This document shows, one piece after another, positions 58,209 through 64,000 of a stretch of DNA of 64,000 bases. Position numbers and translations under genes: made by a program. Within the stretch, counting starts at the first letter, position 1. Each line of letters begins with the position of its first letter. The notes beneath the pieces were generated by a model. That model was not told where the DNA came from, did no database searches, and was given only the letters and a program-made list of their open reading frames with translations. The DNA lies in the NCBI RefSeq assembly GCF_003324525.1, contig NZ_QGDC01000008.1:62001-126000 (forward strand), read 5' to 3'. The DNA is from Mucilaginibacter hurinus. GTDB lineage: Bacteria; Bacteroidota; Bacteroidia; Sphingobacteriales; Sphingobacteriaceae.

Positions 58209-58973
58209 TTATTGTTTCCGCTTTAAGGCTTCAGCAATAGCCTTTTCGGCAATTGGCTCCATTACCTGGTATCCCTTAACGGTAGGGTGCACACCGTCCT
58301 GTGCCAGATCTGCAGGAAGGCCCTTCCGCTCATCAACCATGGCTGTGTAGTAATCGGCATATGGGATATTGTTTTTAAGAGCATAGTCTTTAAGCAAAGC
58401 ATTAAGTTGCGCTACCTTTTCAACCGGGTTAACCTTATTGTTCCATGAAATTGTATGCGCAGGGAGTACTGATGATAACACTACTCTAATTTTATTCGCC
58501 TTAGCCAACTCGGCCATCGATACAATGTTGCCAAATATGGTTTCAATGGTAGATGGACCTGTATTTTCAGCTATGTCATTGATACCTGCCAATATTATTA
58601 CTACAGCAGGCTTAAGATTAATTACATCATTACGGAAACGCACAAGCATTTGTGGGGTTGTTTGCCCGCCTATGCCCCGCCCTACGTATGGCTTACCTTT
58701 AAAAAATTCCGGACGGGCTGACACCCAGCCCTCAGTAATAGAGTTGCCCATAAATACAACGCGCTTTTCATTTGCTGCGGGCGGTGCAAGCTTCTCATTA
58801 TCACCTTCGTAGCGCTTCATCCATGCCCAATCCTTATGCACCCGTTCTTCAATCATCTTTAAAAAGTTGGCCCAGTCCTCGGCTTTTTTCCGTGCAGCAG
58901 CTGAAGTATCCTGCTGAGCTAGTGCCGGACAAGCCATAGCCAGCAACAATAAAACACCATAAATTTTTTTCAT
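58209..58973 (-). CDS. Secreted SGNH/GDSL hydrolase
   Basis: About 254 residues from the ATG at 58971-58973, giving the signal peptide MKKIYGVLLLLAMACPALAQ; earlier ATGs at 58997 and 58982 would only lengthen the signal. Blocks: VFMGNSITEGW (Ser), RGIGGQTTPQMLVR (Gly), VIILAGINDIAENTGP (Asn) and DGVHPTVKGYQVM (Asp/His). It is probably a periplasmic esterase acting on acylated sugars or lipids. The phosphodiesterase gene 40 bp downstream is likely cotranscribed. Confidence 0.9.
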   Translation of the reverse strand: MKKIYGVLLLLAMACPALAQQDTSAAARKKAEDWANFLKMIEERVHKDWAWMKRYEGDNEKLAPPAANEKRVVFMGNSITEGWVSARPEFFKGKPYVGRGIGGQTTPQMLVRFRNDVINLKPAVVIILAGINDIAENTGPSTIETIFGNIVSMAELAKANKIRVVLSSVLPAHTISWNNKVNPVEKVAQLNALLKDYALKNNIPYADYYTAMVDERKGLPADLAQDGVHPTVKGYQVMEPIAEKAIAEALKRKQ

Positions 58974-59047
58974 AAACATCATGTATTGGTTAAGCACAAA
59001 TGTAACTTATATAAGCTAAGCTCAAATCACATATTTCAATATCCGCA

Positions 59048-59464
59048 CTAATTAAGCTTATTGTTTTCAGCAAAGCTTTTAAGCATAACTACGGCAGCAT
59101 TGGTATTATTGGTTTTTATAAAATCTTTATCAACCGGATTAACGTATCCCTCAAACTCTTTCAGTATATCGGCATTAACTGATGCAAAACCCATTGACCA
59201 ATCCGGGAAATTTCGCTTTTCAACCGGACCGCTGGCCAACTCTATAATGTTTTTATGCCTACGGTCATTTGCTATTTTTGCCAAAACTTTGTTCACCTGT
59301 TCCAAATCCCCCTCCAACACCTGTATAAAGGTACCCTCGGCGTATAATAACATACCGGTGACGTTATGTTTAAGGTTATTAGCTCTACTTGCATCCAGAA
59401 GATCCATCAGTTCATATTCAGTGAACAAATTAGTTGCGGTACTTATGTAAATGAGATTATACAT
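59048..59464 (-). CDS. BLUF-domain blue-light photoreceptor
   Basis: A stand-alone 138-residue BLUF protein binding FAD and sensing blue light. All photocycle residues are present. Counted from the ATG at 59462-59464, Tyr6 (NLIYIS), Asn29/Asn30 (RANNLKHNVTG), Gln48 (GTFIQVLEGD), Trp89 and Met91 (FPDWSMGF) match Tyr8, Asn31/32, Gln50, Trp91 and Met93 of cyanobacterial PixD with a constant offset of two. There is no attached output domain, so it must act through a partner protein. Neighbouring genes give no obvious partner. A TTG 6 bp upstream is an alternative start. Confidence 0.95.
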   Translation of the reverse strand: MYNLIYISTATNLFTEYELMDLLDASRANNLKHNVTGMLLYAEGTFIQVLEGDLEQVNKVLAKIANDRRHKNIIELASGPVEKRNFPDWSMGFASVNADILKEFEGYVNPVDKDFIKTNNTNAAVVMLKSFAENNKLN

Positions 59465-59543
59465 ATTCAATTAAATAATTTTCAAATATATGTTTGTTGA
59501 TATTACCCGGATTGTAATTAGCGGTTTTTCTAACAACCTTTAA

Positions 59544-60305
59544 CTATAAGTGCAATTGCAAGGAATCGTAAGCCAGTTCAATGCCATCAGGCAGTTCCTG
59601 CGATATTACATAATGGCGGCCAAGGCGATGACTTATGTGAGTGAAGTAAGTTTTATCTGCACCAATGGACTGTGCAAATTCAACTGCCTCATCAAAAGTA
59701 AAATGCGAAATATGCGTTTGCTTTTGCAGCGCGTTTACAACAAGCACTTTAGTGCCTTTAATCTTCTCCTTTTCAATATCTGTAATACTTTTAGCATCAG
59801 TAATATAAGTGAAGTCATTAATACGGAAACCAAGCACAGGTAATTTGTAGTGCAGTACTTCAATAGGTGTTATTTCCAAACCACCTATATTAAACGGCCC
59901 GTTGCCAATGGTGTGCAGATTTACCCGAGGTATCCCCGGGTAGGTATATTCATCAAATATATATTGAAACTCGCGTTTAATAGCCTTTTGTACACGTTCC
60001 ACCGCGTATACGTCCATAGCTTCCTGCTGCTTGTAATTAAAGGCGCGCACGTCATCTAAACCGGCTACATGATCTTTATGCTCATGAGTAAATACTATCG
60101 CATCAAGCAGCTGCACATGCGCGCGCAACATTTGGTACCTGAAGTCGGGACCTGAATCAATAACAATGGTTTTACCCTCCGCCTCTATCATGATAGAAGT
60201 GCGCAAACGCTTGTCGTTCGGGTCGGCCGATGTACATACCTCGCAATTGCAAGCAATTACGGGTACGCCCTGCGATGTTCCGGTGCCTAAAAAAGTTACT
60301 TTCAC
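59544..60305 (-). CDS. MBL-fold metallo-hydrolase (PhnP-like)
   Basis: A 253-residue metallo-beta-lactamase-fold hydrolase. Motifs: FLGTGTSQGVPVIACNCEVC (a Cys-rich loop as in PhnP-like enzymes), LRTSIMIEAEGKTIVIDSGP, FTHEHKDHVAGLDDVRAFN (two-metal site), THISHRLGRH. The family includes cyclic phosphodiesterases acting on phosphoribosyl cyclic phosphate and similar molecules. The start is a GTG at 60303-60305, overlapping the TGA of the upstream 90-residue gene, so the two are translationally coupled. Real substrate unknown. Confidence 0.9.
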   Translation of the reverse strand: MKVTFLGTGTSQGVPVIACNCEVCTSADPNDKRLRTSIMIEAEGKTIVIDSGPDFRYQMLRAHVQLLDAIVFTHEHKDHVAGLDDVRAFNYKQQEAMDVYAVERVQKAIKREFQYIFDEYTYPGIPRVNLHTIGNGPFNIGGLEITPIEVLHYKLPVLGFRINDFTYITDAKSITDIEKEKIKGTKVLVVNALQKQTHISHFTFDEAVEFAQSIGADKTYFTHISHRLGRHYVISQELPDGIELAYDSLQLHL

Positions 60306-60574
60306 AATTGCAGGTTAGTTTGTTTCAACTGATGTAAAAATGCGATCTGCTTCTCATCCAGTTGTCCGTGATCAATCTCAAGCTCGCGCGATAGTTCAAC
60401 AAGCGCTTGTATACGGCTCTCGGTATTTGAAAACCGGTTCACCACAATTACCTTACTGTTTTGTAACAGGCACGCGCCCGTTTTAAAGTTCCCTTTCTCA
60501 TAACGAACCTTGTAGCCGCCTGTTTTTAACAGCAGTTCAAGTTTTTCAAGCGTATGGGTAGTTAACGGGAGCAA
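60302..60574 (-). CDS. Conserved-looking 90-residue protein, unknown function
   Basis: A 90-residue soluble protein with a short helical N-terminus (THTLEKLELLLKTGGYKVRY), a strand pair around FKTGACLLQNSKVIVVNRFS and a C-terminal helix. No family known to me. The start is a TTG at 60572-60574, since no in-frame ATG follows the upstream stop. Its end overlaps the start of the MBL-fold hydrolase by 3-4 nt, so the two probably act together. Confidence 0.65.
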   Translation of the reverse strand: MLPLTTHTLEKLELLLKTGGYKVRYEKGNFKTGACLLQNSKVIVVNRFSNTESRIQALVELSRELEIDHGQLDEKQIAFLHQLKQTNLQL

Positions 60575-60595
60575 ATGTTTTTTGTTAAATGTGAT

Positions 60596-60613
60596 TCCCG
60601 ATAGCTATCGGGA
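60596..60613. repeat. Perfect 18-bp palindrome, intergenic repeat candidate
   Basis: TCCCGATAGCTATCGGGA is a perfect palindrome in the gap between lolA and the 90-residue gene. I recall the same core as a common intergenic element in Bacteroidota. There is no T run, so it is not a standard terminator. It occurs once in this window as far as I can see. Confidence 0.6.
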
Positions 60614-60772
60614 TGAAATACCAGACATGTTCAAATTTAATAAAGAATGTGAAGTATTCAGAAGTATCAAACAAATATATACCCGTGTTGACATCCGCGT
60701 TAGTTCCCAAAGCGCCGCGTATGGTGGCGCCTTCAGCGTTTGATAATTGCGCTTTTATTAATCAACTTATAC
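60614..60772. other. Intergenic stretch with a GC-rich block of unknown meaning
   Basis: Between the palindrome and the lolA stop lies an AT-rich part containing a leftward TATATTTG box (60672-60679), a good -7 match for the 90-residue/MBL operon. Next to lolA is a GC-rich block (about 60695-60745) with the partial inverted repeat GCGCC/GGCGC. Open frames on both strands here look like chance. No firm gene. Confidence 0.35.
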
Positions 60773-61453
60773 CTACCGCAGATCTACCACCTCAACGCCG
60801 GGATATTTTTTGGGGTCAAAACTAAACAGCGCATCGGCTACCGGCACATTAGGCGTTACGGTTTTTAACGTATAATTATATTTGCTGCCGTTACGGTCAA
60901 ACACCAAAACATTATATATCTGCTTTTTGGCCTTGTCTATCATCAGCCTTATTTTAAAGAACTGGGCTTTCTCGGCCTCCGGAGTAAGGTCAATTACCTG
61001 GTAAAGTTTACCACCCGTTTTTTGAGTACCGGTATACAGGTATTTATAGCCTTTCTCATATATGGTAAATATCTGTGCCGGATTAAAAGCGTCATCCCCC
61101 TGCCCGGCATCGTTTACCTGAACCTCTTTCTGATCAACAAGGTAAGTCCACTGGGTTTTACCATCGCTTATAATCTCATGATCGATGGCTGATTTTGACT
61201 TACTTACCGGATCATAAAGGCTTATTTTAAATTTGTTACCCTTAGTTTTTGATATCACCGTACCTGTTTGCGTGTGTACAGCGCCGGCTTGCTTATTATC
61301 AACAGTTACCGAAAAATCAGTTTTGATAGATGTGTATGAACGGTATTTTTTACTCAATTCATTTAAGATAAGTTTTGCGTCCTTATCTTTTTGCGCGTAA
61401 ACATCACCAGCAGCAGCTGCTATAAGCAGCAGATATATGAATAGTTTTTTCAT
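60773..61453 (-). CDS. lolA: LolA-like outer-membrane lipoprotein carrier
   Basis: A 226-residue periplasmic protein: signal peptide ending AGDVYAQ, then the LolA/LolB-type half-barrel with ILNELSKKYRSYTSIKTDFS, NKFKISLYDP, IISDGKTQWTYL and FDPKKYPGVEVVDLR at the end. It would carry lipoproteins from the inner to the outer membrane. The next gene upstream, 145 bp away on the same strand, is ftsK, a pairing common in Bacteroidota. Length fits the family. Confidence 0.9.
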   Translation of the reverse strand: MKKLFIYLLLIAAAAGDVYAQKDKDAKLILNELSKKYRSYTSIKTDFSVTVDNKQAGAVHTQTGTVISKTKGNKFKISLYDPVSKSKSAIDHEIISDGKTQWTYLVDQKEVQVNDAGQGDDAFNPAQIFTIYEKGYKYLYTGTQKTGGKLYQVIDLTPEAEKAQFFKIRLMIDKAKKQIYNVLVFDRNGSKYNYTLKTVTPNVPVADALFSFDPKKYPGVEVVDLR

Positions 61454-61597
61454 GGAAATTTTATCAGTTGTTATAACCCTGAAAGCAAATATTTGTTGCA
61501 GGGATTTTTTATTTAGAGTAGCAAAGGCGCAATTGGTTTAACTGGTCGGCGATCTTCGCATGAGCAGGAATAATTCATCTTTAGAGGATAGGCGTTC

Positions 61598-64000
61598 TTA
61601 TTCCCCTTTTCCGTTCAGGCTTTCTAAATGCCGTTCAAGACTGTATTCATCAGGGTATAATACATCACGGGCTTTGCTACCCTCAAACGGACCTACTATG
61701 CCTGCAGCTTCCAGTTGATCGATTATACGGCCTGCGCGGTTATATCCGAGTTTTAATTTGCGCTGTATTAACGAAGTTGAGCCTTGCTGGTGCAGCACGA
61801 TCAGGCGGGCCGCATCTTCAAACATCGGATCGCGGTCGTCCGGGTCAAAATCTTTTGCCGAACCACCCTCTTCACCATCACCCACGTACTCGGGCAAATA
61901 GTGCGCGGTTGGGTAACCGCGCTGATCGCCGATATAGTCAGATATTTTCTCTACTTCGGGGGTGTCTACAAAAGCACATTGCAAGCGTATCAGGTCGCTA
62001 CCGGTTGCCAATAGCATGTCACCCCGGCCTATCAGCTGGTCGGCACCGCCGGCGTCTAAAATAGTGCGCGAGTCGATTTTTGACAATACCCTAAAGGCCA
62101 GGCGTGCCGGGAAGTTAGCTTTAATAGTACCTGTAATAATATTTACCGACGGCCTTTGTGTAGCAATTACCAGGTGTATACCCACCGCTCGAGCCAGCTG
62201 CGCCAGGCGTGCTATAGGCATTTCCACCTCCTTACCAGCGGTCATCATCAGGTCGGCAAACTCATCTACTATCAGCACAATAAACGGCAAATAGCGGTGC
62301 TTTTCAGGGTTTGGTATCTTCCGGTTTACAAACTTGGCATTGTACTCCTTAAGGTTACGTACCTGCGCATCCTTTAACAAGTCGTAACGCTGGTCCATCT
62401 CAATACAAAGTGAATTGAGCGTGTTAATTACTTTTTTGGTATCCGTTATAATAGCGTCAGCTTCATCTGGCAGCTTAGCCAAAAAGTGCCGCTCTATTTT
62501 ACGAAATAAGGTAAGCTCCACCTTTTTTGGGTCTACCAATACAAACTTTAATTCGGCCGGGTGGCGTTTATATAGCAACGATACTAAAATTGCGTTGATA
62601 CCTACTGATTTACCCTGGCCTGTAGCGCCGGCAACCAGCAGGTGGGGCATTTTGGCAAGGTCTGCAATAAATACCTCGTTAGAGATGGTTTTCCCTAATG
62701 CTATCGGGAGGTCCATCGGTGTGGTTTGGAATTTTTCGGTAGCGAGTACCGAACGCATTGACACCATTTCCGGGTGCTGGTTAGGCACTTCAATACCAAT
62801 AGTGCCTTTACCCGGCATAGGGGCTATTATACGGATACCCAAAGCCGCCAAACTTAAAGCGATATCATCTTCAAGGTTTTTTATTTTTGAGATACGTACC
62901 CCGGGTGCAGGAATAATTTCATATAGCGTAACAGTGGGGCCTATAGTTGCTTTAATCTTATCTATCTCAATATTATAATGATTAAGTGTCTCAACAATTT
63001 TATTCTTATTGGCCTCAAGTTCCTCAGCATTTACATTTATCTTATTTGAGCCGTAATTTTCCAGCAGGTCAAGCGGTGGATATTTATATGATGACAGATC
63101 AAGCTTAGGATCATACATACCAAACTGCTCCACCAGCTCATTAGCTTTGGCGGCATCAGGTTTCTCGATATTCAATAAAGCTGTAGGGCGTTCAGTTTCT
63201 ACTGTCAGGGGTATCTCGTCTTCAGTCTCAGGCTCGTGGCTAGCGGATACATCGGGTGTCAGCACAACCGGCTCGTGAAATACGGGGTTTTGCACCATAG
63301 GTTGCTGTTTAAGCGGCTCCGGCTTTACAAGATTAGTAGCCAGTTTATCTTTTACGGTATTCCCACCACCCTTCGGCCACTCAACCGGCGTAGACGGCTC
63401 CTCCTCCACCAGTTCAACAGGTTCAGGACTTACTATTGGCACTATATCCGGAGCCAGCCTTTTTTCACGCTCTGGTATTTTAAAATCAATGTTGTAGGCT
63501 ATAATAAGCACGGTTAGCCCTGCAAACACCAGTGTGCCCGCCGTTCCTGTTTGTCCAATCTGAACGTCGAGCAACCTGTTGGTCCAAAAGCCAAACTCCC
63601 CCTCTAAGAAATGGGGTGTATCGCGCATAAACGAATGCAGAAAACCAAACGTTACCGAAATAAATACAATGCAAAAAAGCGTGTAAGCAACGGTTTTGCT
63701 GATAGAGAACAGCCTAACTTTAAAAAGCAGCCGGTAACCTATCACAAAAAATACAAAAACAAAAAGAAACGATGCTACGCCAAACCATTCAAAGATAAAC
63801 TGGTGTGATAGCAATGCACCAAACTTGCCTAACCAGTTATCTACAATAGGATCAATATCTTTTAAAGCAAGTTCCTGTGTTGAAGTGAACAAATTGTCCC
63901 AGCCGCCATTGGCTTCTGATACATAACTCTGGTCTTCCTGCCAAGTAAAAAGATACGATGTGAATGCCGTTAAAAAAAATATGGAAAGTATAAGAAAAAA
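61598..64000 (-). CDS. ftsK: DNA translocase FtsK, 5' end cut by window edge
   Basis: The reading frame stays open from the stop at 61598 to the window edge, 800 codons, so an apparent start at 63892 (a TTG inside NLFTSTQ) is internal. The N-terminal part has membrane segments (LTAFTSYLFTW near the edge, then SFLFVFVFFVIGYRLLF and others), followed by a Pro/Glu-rich linker. The motor domain has Walker A VAGATGQGKSVGINAIL and Walker B IVLIVDEFADLMM, and the C-terminus the DNA-reading gamma domain (GSTSLIQRKLKLGYNRAGRI). It pumps DNA during chromosome segregation at the septum. About the first 50 residues are missing. Confidence 0.96.
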   Translation of the reverse strand, partial: FFLILSIFFLTAFTSYLFTWQEDQSYVSEANGGWDNLFTSTQELALKDIDPIVDNWLGKFGALLSHQFIFEWFGVASFLFVFVFFVIGYRLLFKVRLFSISKTVAYTLFCIVFISVTFGFLHSFMRDTPHFLEGEFGFWTNRLLDVQIGQTGTAGTLVFAGLTVLIIAYNIDFKIPEREKRLAPDIVPIVSPEPVELVEEEPSTPVEWPKGGGNTVKDKLATNLVKPEPLKQQPMVQNPVFHEPVVLTPDVSASHEPETEDEIPLTVETERPTALLNIEKPDAAKANELVEQFGMYDPKLDLSSYKYPPLDLLENYGSNKINVNAEELEANKNKIVETLNHYNIEIDKIKATIGPTVTLYEIIPAPGVRISKIKNLEDDIALSLAALGIRIIAPMPGKGTIGIEVPNQHPEMVSMRSVLATEKFQTTPMDLPIALGKTISNEVFIADLAKMPHLLVAGATGQGKSVGINAILVSLLYKRHPAELKFVLVDPKKVELTLFRKIERHFLAKLPDEADAIITDTKKVINTLNSLCIEMDQRYDLLKDAQVRNLKEYNAKFVNRKIPNPEKHRYLPFIVLIVDEFADLMMTAGKEVEMPIARLAQLARAVGIHLVIATQRPSVNIITGTIKANFPARLAFRVLSKIDSRTILDAGGADQLIGRGDMLLATGSDLIRLQCAFVDTPEVEKISDYIGDQRGYPTAHYLPEYVGDGEEGGSAKDFDPDDRDPMFEDAARLIVLHQQGSTSLIQRKLKLGYNRAGRIIDQLEAAGIVGPFEGSKARDVLYPDEYSLERHLESLNGKGE

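Noticed and set aside
60613..60825. 70-codon plus-strand frame overlapping the lolA end
   Set aside because: No start context and it overlaps conserved lolA codons; coding character is weak.
61598..63892. Complete FtsK starting at 63892
   Set aside because: The apparent start is a TTG inside conserved coding sequence and the frame stays open with membrane-segment coding to the window edge.

Overview
The window looks like a chromosomal segment of a Sphingobacteriaceae bacterium (Bacteroidota), closest in feel to Mucilaginibacter or Pedobacter. This rests on several things. Protein types include TonB-dependent receptors with a carboxypeptidase-like N-terminal domain, type IX secretion (T9SS) C-terminal sorting domains, a lipoprotein form of TamA/BamA (TamL), GH97 and GH31 enzymes, and a degenerate-Nudix regulator. 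Promoter -7 boxes match the Bacteroidota consensus TAnnTTTG, and Shine-Dalgarno sequences are absent. I see no insertion sequence, prophage, CRISPR array or rRNA. Most genes are ordinary chromosomal genes in short operons, with strong hairpin terminators at many junctions. The species assignment is inference.

Region by region. 1-5.9 kb: a truncated secreted protein, a serine-hydrolase lipoprotein, an Anbu-type proteasome-like peptidase overlapping a transglutaminase-like gene, a frameshifted TMEM220-family membrane gene, a cupin, TspO and a membrane-anchored protein. 5.9-15.2 kb: tamL head-to-head with an rRNA/tRNA methyltransferase gene, tRNA-Cys plus a 56-residue gene, pyrD, a Tat-type SGNH hydrolase, a nucleotidyltransferase/metallophosphoesterase pair, a CvpA-CAP fusion and two unknown genes. 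15.2-17.4 kb: arsenate reductase-like phosphatase plus Acr3 arsenite pump without arsR, a decayed HNH endonuclease remnant and tRNA-Arg. 17.5-22.7 kb: a TonB-dependent receptor followed by a hybrid histidine kinase. 22.8-26.6 kb: a candidate small RNA, a lipid kinase, surE and a large polytopic membrane protein. 26.8-31.2 kb: a BadF-type sugar kinase and a three-gene histidine-rich, probably metal-uptake operon. 31.3-43 kb: a carbohydrate block with a Nudix-like regulator divergent from pfkA, a degenerate BadF-type gene and gapA, then glgB, an OmpA-like lipoprotein, GH31 and GH13 enzymes. 43-52.4 kb: secreted polysaccharide degradation, with a SASA-type esterase, a 1623-residue GH2-CBM32-GH97 fusion and a T9SS cargo protein. 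52.5-64 kb: a nuclease lipoprotein, a penicillin acylase gene broken by a stop codon, DUF72, a phosphodiesterase, an SGNH hydrolase, a BLUF photoreceptor, an MBL-fold hydrolase, a LolA-like protein and the 3' part of ftsK.

How the genes may work together. The 31-43 kb block combines glycogen branching, glucan hydrolysis and the phosphofructokinase/GAPDH steps of glycolysis with two likely sugar-sensing proteins, a degenerate Nudix regulator and a degenerate kinase, so it reads as storage-glucan and glycolysis control. The most unusual items are that degenerate kinase between pfkA and gapA, the double-enzyme GH2-GH97 polypeptide, the Anbu pair without its usual partners, the receptor-kinase pair, the candidate small RNA at 22.85 kb, and two broken genes whose lesions could be either real decay or assembly error.
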